Shown here piece after piece: positions 53,302-63,313 of a DNA stretch of 64,000 nucleotides. This DNA is from Hyaloscypha bicolor E (Eukaryota; Ascomycota; Leotiomycetes; Helotiales; Hyaloscyphaceae). Numbering within the stretch: position 1 is the first letter of the stretch; every line of letters begins with the position of its first letter. Below the pieces are notes generated by a model. That model ran no database searches. It saw nothing but the letters and a program-made list of their open reading frames with translations, and was not told the DNA's origin. The stretch is from contig NW_020194515.1 in NCBI RefSeq assembly GCF_002865645.1, positions 992,001 to 1,056,000 of the forward strand, read 5' to 3'. The position numbers were made by a program, and so were the translations under genes.

Positions 53302-54867
53302 TTACTCACTCTTCGCTTCCTCATCCTCACTACCCTGTCCACCCTTCTTCCCCAAATCCGTCGGCGCATAACTACTCATCTTCCTTAATCTCTCCCCGTA
53401 AATATAAAACAAGAACGGAATTGGCCAGAAAGCTACCGCTAAAAATCCCAACAAGCTTCCCGCCCAATCAACACCAAGATTATTGAACATCTGCGTTGCG
53501 AACAGTGGGAACCCTGCTCCGAAGAACGATCTTAGAAAGGTGTTTGCAGCAATGGCGGATGCGGCAACTATGAGATACGCATCAATGAGGTAGTTCAATG
53601 CTTGCAGGAAGATCGTCATGATGCCTGCGCCTGTCAAGAGACCGGAGAGCGTGGGTACAATCCAATGGATTGCCGGGTAGTTTCCCGTCCATGCGAACCA
53701 GAACAGTCCAACTGGAAACAATGTTGCGCCCACCATCATGGGTAGAAGTCGTTGTTCTGGGACAGGGAGATTGTTGTTTGCTTTCAGCTTTCGATTGTAT
53801 CTGGGCTCAAAAGCGATGACGATGCCGCACCCGATCAACACACCGATGATTAGGCCAATATATGGCAGGGTTGCGAGCGCGGAGGGGATGCCGCGGTATG
53901 TGGTGAAAACTACAGGGTAGGCTTCTAGGAACAGGTATAGGATGCCGTAGATGAACGCTGTGTATATGGTGATCAGGAACACAATCGGTTCCCTAAATAG
54001 CAGATTAAGTGGGAGGAGAAAGTGTCTGTGCATCAGGTCATTGAAATCGATCACTTCTTCTTCGCTGACATGGTGGATTGCAAAGTTGCCCGTCTCCTTA
54101 CGAATCTGAGCTGCTCGTTTCTGCAGAACTGTCTTCAGGTAGGTCTCTTCCAACAGAATGATATCCAGGACGAAAGCGAGAGCCCCCATAATCCCGGTGA
54201 TGTACTCGGTCCACCGCCCACCCAGGTAGCTTTGGGTGATAAAAGCTCCGACGATGGGGGAAATGAAAGGACCAAGAAAGACGAGAGCAGAGAATGCAGC
54301 GATGGCGATCCCTCTTGTCTCGTTGCCAAACATATCACTGAATGCACCGCCCACTACTGCCAACGGACAACTTGCAAACACTCCAGCGAAGAACCGCGAA
54401 AGCATCAGTGTTTGAAAGTCTTCCGCTGTGGCAGATGCAAACATGAAGCAGGTGAAGATGAGGCATGCTCCTGTGATAGGCCACCTTCTCCCATACAGCT
54501 CACTCAAAGGTGCCCACGCCAACGGTCCGGTTGCAAATCCACAGATGTATAATGTCAGCCCGAGGAGTGCAACAACGCTCGAGACACCAAACTCTTGCGA
54601 GACGGGTTCAACAGCGGATGAGTAGACCGATGAACCCCAAGATGCAACGAGAGTGTCGAAGCCGAGTACAGATGCAGTCCTCAGTTTGCGTGAGACGGAC
54701 CATGATTTGGCGTTCGCAGGGTCACAATCTCCAGTAAGCTCCACTAGATAAATGTTGTGATCGCCTTCGAGAGGTGGTGGTAGCCAACGGTCGGGTGCGA
54801 GTTTGTAGTTTTCGGAATTCTTCGTTCTCTTTATAGGAGCAGAGGGATGTGGTGCTAGGTCGAACAT
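53302..54867 (-). CDS. MFS multidrug transporter, DHA1 type (12 helices)
   Basis: An intronless gene of 521 residues from the ATG at 54867. A cytosolic N-terminus carries the D-P-A-N-A-K-S-W variant of the fungal DHA1 pre-helix motif. Motif A reads PLSELYGRRWPI after helix 2, and motif C-like GAFSDMFGNETRGIAIAAFS, then GPFISPIVGAFI, marks a drug:H+ antiporter. A central loop (~240-290) and six further helices follow, with a Lys/Glu-rich tail. Family members sit in the plasma membrane and export drugs, fungicides or own metabolites; the substrate is unknown. The frame is intact and full length. Confidence 0.88.
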   Translation of the reverse strand: MFDLAPHPSAPIKRTKNSENYKLAPDRWLPPPLEGDHNIYLVELTGDCDPANAKSWSVSRKLRTASVLGFDTLVASWGSSVYSSAVEPVSQEFGVSSVVALLGLTLYICGFATGPLAWAPLSELYGRRWPITGACLIFTCFMFASATAEDFQTLMLSRFFAGVFASCPLAVVGGAFSDMFGNETRGIAIAAFSALVFLGPFISPIVGAFITQSYLGGRWTEYITGIMGALAFVLDIILLEETYLKTVLQKRAAQIRKETGNFAIHHVSEEEVIDFNDLMHRHFLLPLNLLFREPIVFLITIYTAFIYGILYLFLEAYPVVFTTYRGIPSALATLPYIGLIIGVLIGCGIVIAFEPRYNRKLKANNNLPVPEQRLLPMMVGATLFPVGLFWFAWTGNYPAIHWIVPTLSGLLTGAGIMTIFLQALNYLIDAYLIVAASAIAANTFLRSFFGAGFPLFATQMFNNLGVDWAGSLLGFLAVAFWPIPFLFYIYGERLRKMSSYAPTDLGKKGGQGSEDEEAKSE

Positions 54868-55522
54868 ACTTGTTGATGTGAATCTGCGGTGCCTTCCGTT
54901 AAAGTATTGACAGGGAGTCTAGGAGGTTCAGGACAGGAACTGGGGAACCTGCAACCGGGTCTTGTCGAGGAATACCAACTCTCTGAACTCATTCAAAATC
55001 TTTGGGTAGGCCATCTTTGGTACAGGATATGACGACGATTTTTGCCTCTATTGCTATGATGTAATGGAGGGTACACAAGCCTCTAGAGCCAAAAGCGGAA
55101 ATGGTGAGTTTTGTTGACGTGAATCACGAAATTCTAGACTCGTTTTAGCTTCACTGGACAGCTGCTCGGCATACCATATAAAGCCCCGGGAGACTTGAGG
55201 AACTGAAACCTTAAAAGAAGGCACTTGCCTGATTTGCTGAGAAGTGTGGCTTAACTTACCCCCCCTGAAAGAATCGTTAACAATTGCAAGAGGGGTCCTA
55301 TCGCAAATGGCCTCACAAACATTGTCAAGCTCCAGAATATGGAGAAGTCAAATCCAGGGTTTGATTTCCAGATTCAGTGAGAAATTCATTTCCACCGACA
55401 ATTCTGTGCACTTGCAATGTTTTAATCTAATAAAAGAGTACCCACCCATGCTCCAAATACATCACACAAGAGTCGACTCGTCAATATGCAAAATGACAAT
55501 CTTTTCATGGCCATAAAATACC
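54868..55522. other. Intergenic, nothing recognised
   Basis: Holds the promoter of the MFS gene and the 3' flank of the NAD(P)-binding gene; no supported gene. Confidence 0.4.
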
Positions 55523-56386
55523 TCACAAAGGTGTCACGTCCTTCTTCATAGCCTCCAAATCCTCCCCTTCCATACTATTGACCCCTTCGCTCAGCACCCT
55601 CTTCACCGCAGCGTCCGTCTCCTCCTCCCCACCAAGTAGATCAAACCAACCCCTCACACCCTCCTTCTCAAGCAACTTACCCGCCACCTCCGCAACATCT
55701 CCCCTCGTCACCATCCCCCTCGCTTTCGTTCTGCCAAAGCTGATCTTCCCAACCTCCTTATCATCCGTCAAGCCCCCTGGCCTAAGTATGATATACCCGA
55801 AGCCCTTCTTTTGTTCCCCAAGCACTGTGAGTGTCTCGTCCGCCGCAAGCTTGGCCTTATAATATGTGGGCGCAATCTCCTCGTTGAATTTCCGTGCCAT
55901 GGCCCAGCTTTCGTCATCCCACCATGCTGCACGATCTCTGCGAGAGGATAAAGCAGATATAATGAGAAATTTAGTGATGGTGGATGAAGAGAGGGAGGCA
56001 CGGATGAAGTGGATGCATGCGTCTCTATCAATTGCATTCGTACGCGAAGGGCCTCCTTTCCCTCCGGCTCCTATATACCAGTGATCATTAGCTACCACTA
56101 TCTTGTAGATCAGGAATTGAAATGTACCAGCGCTCCAAATAACCCACTCCGCCTTTGTCTTCTCCAGGATAGCCTTTGCCTGTGCATCGCTTTTCACATC
56201 CTCCAAGCTCTCTACCAAAACATCAATCTTCCCAGGTCCATTCTTACCCGCTTCGAGGATATCGGCTTTTTGGTCTGGGTTTCGGATTACGGAGGTGACG
56301 TTCCAGGAGCGGGAGAGAAGCTTGGGAGTCATGAGGAGGGACACCTTGCCGTGGCCGCCAAGGAGAAGTATCCGTGGTGATGCCAT
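55523..56386 (-). CDS. NAD(P)-binding Rossmann protein (atypical SDR / NAD(P)H-binding family)
   Basis: An open frame runs the full length (287 codons), but a 57-nt in-frame intron is likely at 56127-56071 (GTACAT donor, TATATAG acceptor). Splicing it turns WSAG-TFQFLIYK into WSAGAGGKGGPSRTNAIDRD, which fits the family, for 268 residues. The N-terminal GGHGKVSLLMTPKLLSRSW is the dinucleotide-binding Gly motif, and SVIRNPDQ follows strand 2. FLIISALSSRR and PTYYKAKLAADETL are the usual active-site region, with Tyr-x-x-x-Lys in YYKAK. It resembles fungal relatives of yeast YMR090W. The substrate is unknown. Confidence 0.82.
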   Translation of the reverse strand: MASPRILLLGGHGKVSLLMTPKLLSRSWNVTSVIRNPDQKADILEAGKNGPGKIDVLVESLEDVKSDAQAKAILEKTKAEWVIWSAGTFQFLIYKIVVANDHWYIGAGGKGGPSRTNAIDRDACIHFIRASLSSSTITKFLIISALSSRRDRAAWWDDESWAMARKFNEEIAPTYYKAKLAADETLTVLGEQKKGFGYIILRPGGLTDDKEVGKISFGRTKARGMVTRGDVAEVAGKLLEKEGVRGWFDLLGGEEETDAAVKRVLSEGVNSMEGEDLEAMKKDVTPL

Positions 56387-58506
56387 TGTATTGTATGCGT
56401 ATTGTTGATTGAGATACTGTATGTTGAATGGTGAGTTTGGCAGAGGTCATGAAGGCAAAGAGAGTGAGGGGAAAGAGGGGAGGGAAGGAATAGAAACATA
56501 TGATGCAACTATCCAGGTAGCTCGGTCCGAGCCCGGATGTCTCGCTTCCGTCTGCTCATGCAATGGTATCATGCCACCCCAGGATGTAGAGAAAGTTGCA
56601 TGTCCTACCTGAACAACGATTGAAGGTCAATGTCTTACCTTTTTGCGTAGCTCGTTGATGTTTGGAACATGAGGATGAGGATGTCGGCTTGTATGAAACT
56701 TGACAGTTTTCGAGGGGCGCAGGTGTGCTGGACCCCGCAATGACCTCAGCCGTGGCTGAAAGGGTGGGGCTGGTGGGGTCGCTCGCTTCCCCAAGGAAAA
56801 CTGCGCCGCAGCAGGGAGGTCGCTAAGATAAGCGAGGAGGCCCCTGAGTTGCCATCCACAACCAGAAAAACATAGGAAGTACGTAGGATTGACAGAAAAA
56901 AGGGAGAGCATATAAATTGCTCCGAAGTCTTTAGAGGTATTGTATTTTCAGCCTAAAAGCCTGTAAAATCACTCAACCACCCACGTTCTATGTGTACACT
57001 GGTCGGGATGGGGAGTGGAAGGATCTGGAATGTGCCGTGGTTTCTGGGACAACATCCGGAGCAGCCCAGACTGTACACTCTCTAATACATTCGGTGGAGG
57101 CATCCGGATACACGTACCTTGAACTGGAAATTTGATACTAAGTATATTTGTGCTATTGCCGATGTTGTGGTACAATTCGTATGCGGCTATCCCATGAAAA
57201 TGTAAACCCCCCCTCCCAGGGTATCGATTGGGGGCCAGACTAGCCACAGATCCAAAGTAGAGGCGCTCAGAGAGGAATACCAAAAATCGATCTATTATTT
57301 TGGAGTTAATTTACTTGATAAAGAATTAATAAAATTTAATACCTTCTTTATTTTCTTATAGCGCTAACTAAGGGCTATTTAAAACCCATCTTTTTATAAA
57401 ATACAAATAAGTAATAGTTCTTTAAATTAAAGGAATTAAAAATCTAATATTTGATAACCTAAAGATAAGCTTAAAAATGCTTATAAATTTGATAAATAAG
57501 TCCTTAGAATTATATATGAGAGCCCTATAAGCTCTTACTTTATAGGGCCTTATAGGGCTAAAAACTAAAACCTAATTAATTAATATATAAATTATATTTT
57601 CAGGAATATTTTTATTATAAAATAGGAAGTATGTAATTATATAATAAATCTAATTATATATCAGCTTCTATTTATATTAAAAATCCAACTTAAGGCCTTG
57701 AAAGAGGCTAAGTAGCTAATTACAAGTCGTTAATATCTTAGCCTCCAGTCGATACCCCTAATCGACGCCCGGGGGGGGGGGGGTCGTTTTACATTTTCCC
57801 GTTATCTCTAATGACTTTGGAGCGATCAGCTGCTAAATACTAAATAACGAGGCGGCTAGGACGCTAGAATCAGGGAGGTTTGGAGTGCATTATAAAAGCC
57901 TGATTTTGTACTGCAATCCAAGCTCAATTAACGCAACCAATTCCCATTTGACTTTTGCAATTCAGCATTAAAAGTGACTTATGATGGAATGCTATTTGCT
58001 GTTGAGTGATTATGCGATGAGAAGAGGGTATTATGCCTAGGAGGAGGAGCGCATGTGAGAAGGGCTAAGGGCGAACGGCGTGTCAGCCACAGCTTTTGAT
58101 TTTATGGTTTGGGTATATTCTTTTGCATTGTGTTGTTTCAGATATTGAAAGACGTTGCAACTTTTATTGTTCTTGCTCACTGATCAGAGAGTACCGCCAA
58201 TAGGAATTCTGCCAGTAGGTTCACCAAGTGGTCCAGAATTCTTTGTACATCCGTGGAATATCGTTGTTCAATGTTCCTGAAGTCTCATTATACCCAAAGT
58301 TCGCAAATGCTCAATGCACCCCGGAAATTTGGACATTGGGGGTATGGTTGGAAGAAGAAACTATGGAACAAAACTAAAGGGGGTATGTTTCCAGTCGCAA
58401 CGCAGGCGTTTCCTTCTAGTCGCCTTCTACCCTTCTAAAACCACCAAACAACTTTGCACTGATGTACCCATTCAGACACGACCATTGGAACTTATTCCCG
58501 CGCCAT
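56387..58506. other. Intergenic with AT-rich element and poly-G run
   Basis: No supported gene. A 94-codon minus frame (56627-56911) has an ATG and a hydrophobic start but no domain. 57290-57760 is AT-rich and lies inside a candidate inverted-repeat element. A 13-nt poly-G run occurs at 57771-57783. Confidence 0.4.
57206..57785. mobile_element. Candidate degenerate inverted-repeat element
   Basis: The left side reads CCCCCCCTCCCAGGGTATCGATTGGGG. The right side, reverse-complemented, reads a C-run then GGGCGTCGATTAGGGG followed by TATCGA. The pairing over a C-tract, GGG-TCGATT-GGGG suggests degraded terminal repeats around a ~580-bp AT-rich interior without coding potential. Ends and target duplication are not resolved, so this is tentative. 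Confidence 0.3.
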
Positions 58507-60956
58507 TCACATCTCACCATTCTGCTGTCCATTGCCATTCACCACCTCACCATTCTGCTGTCTTTCGCCATTCACAACCCCACCATTCTGCTGTCCATCA
58601 CCATTCACAACCCCATCTTTTAACCCATCAGCCAGCGCCTCCATCAGCTTATCATACAATCTCCCATCCCTCAAACTCTCATAAATGATGCCTACCCAGC
58701 TTCCAATAGTCTTCTTCGGTCTCCCGTTAATCACAACATCACCAGGCGTAGGATGTTCAACCAATCCTCTATGGAATGGCACCCCCAAATCCTCGCGCAC
58801 GAAAGAATAAACTTTTTTCGAAGCCTGGCCGAGATACTATGAGTAGTGAAAGAATTAGTGTGTGCTCGATTCAAATTGTTCTGAGATAGTTTGGGAGATT
58901 GTCTCCGGAGGAAATCATAAGACCGTCAAAAATAGAGAGAGCTGTCTCCACCAAAACTCACCTCCGCCGTGGTATGCTTTTCGAAGAATTGGGTGCGGTG
59001 AGAGACGTAGTGCTCGTTCATTGCGACTAGCACTCTACTTCTCCAGGTTTCGAGGGTAGTGATAGAGGACGTGGATCCTCGATGTTGTTTTTCTGTTATT
59101 TCTGGGCTGTTGGCACATTGTCAGCAAGCTCTGCGATACTACTTTTCATGCATCGAGTGGTGAATTGTATACCATTGTTCTGCTCCCGCGTTATAGCCTT
59201 GATATTCACACAGAGGGGCTGTGAGGATGGAGATACAACCCGAGACGGCTTTTTCGCAGCGTTTGTGCGCGTCTAGAGAGGTGGTTGCTTCCCATACAGT
59301 GGATATGCTCTTGAGAAGCTCATGGCAGAGGGCGTCAATTTTTTGCTGAGGTAGAAATTGTCCAATCACCTCGCTGGTGATTGCTTGTAGAATCGGTTGG
59401 AAAGATTCAAGGAAGGTGTTGTGCATAACGCGAAGATCGAGCCCTTGACATCCCACGTAGATAATGCAAGCACTCATCAGAGAGACCAGATCGACAGCTG
59501 CCATTGTATAGCGAGCGGAGATTAATGCAAGCGAGTTCACTGCTTGGTTGTGCTGCTCGGCTGATTGGACATGGGAACTGACCGGATTGGCAATATATGC
59601 AAGCTCGGACATATAAGCCGCCATGTTGGCATCAATACCCTTCATTGTGAACGAGAGGCTGGGATCATCAGCGGCAAGGTTTGCAGGCAAGCCGTTGTTC
59701 AGGGCCGGGTTGATCATTTCTGTGCATTGGGCAAAGACCATCTTGCCTAGCATTTGCAGAGAGAGTCGAGTCTTCTCCATCGCAGAAGTTATGGAAGCTG
59801 CCTGGAAATTGCCTCCTGAGTGTACGTCCGAGGCGCTAACATCAACCAAGGGATTGTCAGTAGTGGAATTTAGTTCAACCGTTACTTGCTGGTGAGCGAG
59901 CATGAGATCTTCCAGTTGCGGGCCAATCCACTGCTGTGAGGTTCGTGTTGCATACCGATCTTGACACAGGCCGACCTTGAACCGATCCTTCTCAGTGGTA
60001 TAGATACCGCTGACAAGCTTCGAACCCGCCACAAAAGTACGCATATTTGCAGCAGCTTCCTTCTGACCAATGTGAGGGCGAATGTCAGCTATGAAAGGGT
60101 GCAACCATTCAAGATTGCCCCCCAGAACCTCAGACGCAAGGATGGTTAAATATTGAGAAAGGACCGCCAATTGGTGAGTCTCGTACAAAGCCAGGCTTGC
60201 CACAGCTGCAGAAGGTGCTGTTCCATTTATCAAACCGAGACCTTCCTTCGGCCCAAGTATAATTGGCGTGATACCAGCCTTCTCGAGAGATTGATCAGCA
60301 GGAAGTAGTTCGTAGCCTTGCCCCTGTTTTCTTCTGATGAAGATGTCAGGACATCCTTGCAGCGCTCCAGCAATGAATGACAGCGGCATGAGATCCCCAG
60401 AAGCAGAGATTGAGCCCCGGAGAGGAACCAGCGGGACCATATCATTGGAAATCAGGTCGTTGAGAGTCTGCACGACCTCAACCCGGACAGCACTGTGTCC
60501 TCGCATGGTCTGGTTCTCCCTAACCAGCATAGAAGCTTTCGCCCAAGAATGTGGCATCGAGTGTGAGCCGATGTCCTGTAAGATAGATGAAGGGTCTCCT
60601 TTGTCGCCACTAGTCGTGATTGCGCTCTGCGTATGTTGCATGAGAGACAGCTGAAGAGCAGCATGGTTATTGGTTCTCGTGTCCGCGCTTCCACCATAAC
60701 CTGTATTGACACCATAGACGAAATAGCCCTTCGCGAGGTAATTGCTCAGCATATCAACACTCTCATTCATAGCTCGGACAATATCATCATTGAGATCGAG
60801 GTGAGGTGTGCATCCATATTTCGCCACAGCAACGACTGTTGCAATATCGAGAGCTTCTCCATTGAGCTGGATCTGTTCTTGGCCTTTACGAAATTTCCGT
60901 AGCGCATTGTATGCTTGATAAGTCGCGCGAGCGTGCGGGCGGGAGATATATTCCAT
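58507..60956 (-). CDS. PAL: Phenylalanine ammonia-lyase (aromatic amino acid lyase)
   Basis: Exons are 60956-59143, 59106-58962 and 58836-58507 (introns of 36 and 125 nt, GTAGTA/CAACAG and GTGAGT/CATAG), in frame, 762 residues. The ATG at 60956 is the first; further upstream the frame has only TTG. It carries the MIO cofactor triad Ala-Ser-Gly at ~185-187 in SISASGDLMPLSFIAG, the catalytic loop YGVNTGYGGSADTRT (~81-95), TTDNPLVDVSASDVHSGGNF, and the C-terminal shielding domain. It makes cinnamate from phenylalanine (some fungal forms also use tyrosine), in the cytosol. The C-terminal tail is odd: three 11-residue repeats of the VVNGxxQQNG type from a 33-bp minisatellite. The frame is intact. 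Confidence 0.9.
58515..58613. repeat. 33-bp minisatellite in the PAL 3' coding end
   Basis: CACCATTCTGCTG recurs at 58515, 58548 and 58581, an exact 33-bp period over three units. On the minus strand it encodes the Gln/Asn/Gly-rich tail of the lyase. The multiple-of-three period keeps the frame, so copy number could vary without breaking the gene. Confidence 0.85.
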
Positions 60957-61229
60957 ATTTGCAAAGGAAAATATCGAATGTTGTGGAGGAGGTGGGTTCA
61001 AGATATGGAGGGACGGTATTTGCTTGAAATGAACAGTAGATAATTGGAAGACTGTCAAACGAGGAGGAAACAATTCGATGTGGTAAATCAAGTTTATAGG
61101 ATGGCGCTTCGAAGCTAAGAGGTTCTGAATGTACAGAGGAGGTACGAGTGATTGACTGGCAGGCTTGTGATGTTATTTAACCATCACGACTTTCGTACAA
61201 TAGAGATCATTCACAAGGCTTCGGAAATA
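60957..61229. promoter_or_regulatory. PAL upstream region
   Basis: This is 273 bp between the PAL start and a transposon end, so the transposon sits within promoter distance of PAL. No specific site is recognised. Confidence 0.35.
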
Positions 61230-62231
61230 TAGTCGGTCCGACCCCAAAGCTATTTTATTTATGTTTACAATAAGTTCTTAACTATAACCTTAATTGATTA
61301 AACTAAATAATGTGTTCTGGCTTAACCAAGAATCGGTCCATTCGTGAAAAAGCTAGTTTACTAGCGAAAGTTGCCGTTTAGCAATCAGGCTAAATCTATT
61401 CACAAATGAACTTATTTATTCGTAAATGTATTCTTAGTTAATTTATTTATAAATAGTCTAGTTAATTAATTAAAATACTAAGGTAGTTATAGGGTTTAAT
61501 ATATAGAATTTGTAATAGCAGTATTAGAGTATTAGAGTATTAGAATAAAGTATAGGGATCTCTATTTCTTGTCTTATAAAATCTAAGTATAGTAATAAAG
61601 AAGTAAGTAAAACTGGAATTACTAAAATGCTAAGCTTAGCCTAAAATGTAGTTTAAAACTAGTTTATAGCAACTATAAGATAATAGCTATTATGGAATTA
61701 CTAATTTAGTTCTTAATTTTGAACTTTAATTCTTTAATTATTTCTAATTCTCTTATTAATTAATTATTAAAATATTTTAATCTTATTAAATAAAACTTAT
61801 TAAATTCTAATATATAATACTTTTATAAGTAAACTAGGCAAGTAATATATTTATAAAGGGATTAGTAATATTAGTACTCGTGAGGAGAATTTACTAGTTT
61901 TTATAACACTCTAATATTTCATATATAAGCTTTCCTTATTTTTCCCCAGGTTTACTTGTTCCACTGCAGCCACGTGTGCAGCTCGCTAAAAACAGGGGAA
62001 CATCAGCCGTTCTATACTTTCGACTCAAATTAATCCGCGAAACATTTATATAATCTAAGAAAAACTTCAGAGATTTCTAGTTGACGAGGTTAATTATCAC
62101 CTAGTAGGAGCATCTAAAGTTGTTATTATTATTCTGCAATTTCTTCAGGTTCAAAGTTAGGGCAGGAACCGTAAGCGAGGTGCACCCCTGGCGGTAGCAG
62201 AACGGATAGTCGTTCGGTGCTTCTCTCGCCC

Positions 62232-62640
62232 AAGGAGCCTATTAGGTGAAGGATAGCAATACGCAAATTACAGCGATACGCAAAATTTCCCCCCACATTC
62301 ACGTATCACCCCCCAAATGCCACCCAAACTACATGAGATCGAGGAGCGAGTAGCTAAGGCCTCTCGTACGATGGACGATAACCCTTATCTTAAAGAGACG
62401 AAGGCTGCGCAGCAGTTTGGGGCCACGTACGACCGTCCAATGGCTCGTCGACGTGGTCGTCCACCTAGATAATGGTATCGTTTCCAAAGGACTATTGAAA
62501 GGTAAAGGAGCAAATGTACTATAATTTACATGATTTATGGCAGTGATGCATCGGGTTTGAGCGAATAATGGTATATCTTCGAAAAAATTTGCGTATCGCT
62601 GTACTTTGCGTATCGCTATCACTCACCTAATAGGCTCCTT
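62232..62640. mobile_element. Nested 409-bp element with ~57-bp inverted repeats
   Basis: 62232-62288 and 62584-62640 are inverted repeats of 57 bp with about 52 matches. Each contains two copies of an AGCGATACGCAAA-type motif, as expected for transposase-binding subterminal repeats. TA occurs symmetrically at 62240-62241 and 62631-62632, so the true tip may be TTAGGTGA with TA outside. Inside is a 51-residue transposase-like frame. It lies wholly within the element 61230-62835, so it inserted later. Confidence 0.72.
62317..62472 (+). CDS. Truncated transposase N-terminus (psq/HTH-like), 51 residues
   Basis: An ATG-started frame encodes an EEIERVAKA-type helix, then NPYLKETKAAQQFGATYDRP, ending in an Arg-rich RRRGRPPR. 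This is the layout of the N-terminal helix-turn-helix of fungal Fot1/pogo-like transposases, in which an Ala-Ala-x-x-Phe-Gly-x-x-Tyr helix reads DNA. It stops where the DDE catalytic region should follow, so it cannot move DNA by itself. It sits between the two 57-bp inverted repeats and could at most be a repressor-like fragment. Confidence 0.5.
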   Translation: MPPKLHEIEERVAKASRTMDDNPYLKETKAAQQFGATYDRPMARRRGRPPR

Positions 62641-62835
62641 AGGCGGGATTATTAGGTGAGAACCGCCGGACGACTACAAGGACGTGCAAGGGTCTCAAGG
62701 GGCGGACTCGTTGGTACATAGGAGGTACGGTGCACTACTTACGTTATGCGTGACTGCTAGAATTACAATCCCCCGTAGATTTGATAAGATTGTCTTTGAA
62801 ACTCTAACTCCTCACAATTTGGGTCGGACCGACTG

Positions 62836-63313
62836 TATGATTTTGCGGCAAGCCTTGCTTGCGTTTATACCACTTCCCATTTCTGCCCCGGATACCCGCG
62901 TATGAAAAGTTGACAGAATGAGATTGTACCAGTCACGAGCAGACCAAGCCCAGTCACACGCTCAACGGCACCAGAGTCAGATCGACCCCGGCCTTACTCT
63001 TTACATTTGAGGCGAGCGATGTAATATCACCCATGTTGCTTATGCCTAGGAACCACAATCTCTTCGTGTCAGCAGACACGATCGTTGAAGGTTGACAAAT
63101 TTCTAAGCTCTCGCTTAACTCAGGGGCTATTATAATTACCCCTATTCCAAGACTTTCCAAGGGGTCACCGCTGTGTCTGGCTTTGACATGGAAAGTTATT
63201 TCGTGAGAATCACACCAGGCAGCTGGCAACCTAACTATGATGAAGCACGGGATGAGAAAGGCTACCCCGGGAAATTGCGACATCTTCTGGACAAATATGC
63301 ATTCAAGATATTT
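62836..63313. other. Intergenic, weak frames only
   Basis: A 109-codon minus frame (62954-63283) has an ATG and a hydrophobic start (VAFLIPCFIIVRLPAAWC), and a plus frame overlaps it. Neither has a domain or splice support. Confidence 0.35.

Larger units (their letters stand above)
61230..62835. mobile_element. TA-flanked Tc1/mariner-pogo-like element, 1.6 kb
   Basis: The left end TAGTCGGTCCGACCC and the right end (reverse-complemented) CAGTCGGTCCGACCC match at 14 of 15 positions, and TA lies just outside both (61228-61229, 62836-62837). These tips are of the same family as the element at 15835-16480 (YAGTCGGTCCGAYCC). The interior is AT-rich and decayed on the left, and holds a nested inverted-repeat element (62232-62640) on the right. 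No complete transposase is present. It lies 273 bp upstream of PAL. Confidence 0.68.

Noticed and set aside
54022..54552. 176-codon plus frame opposite the MFS transporter
   Set aside because: Antisense shadow; the minus frame carries all MFS motifs.
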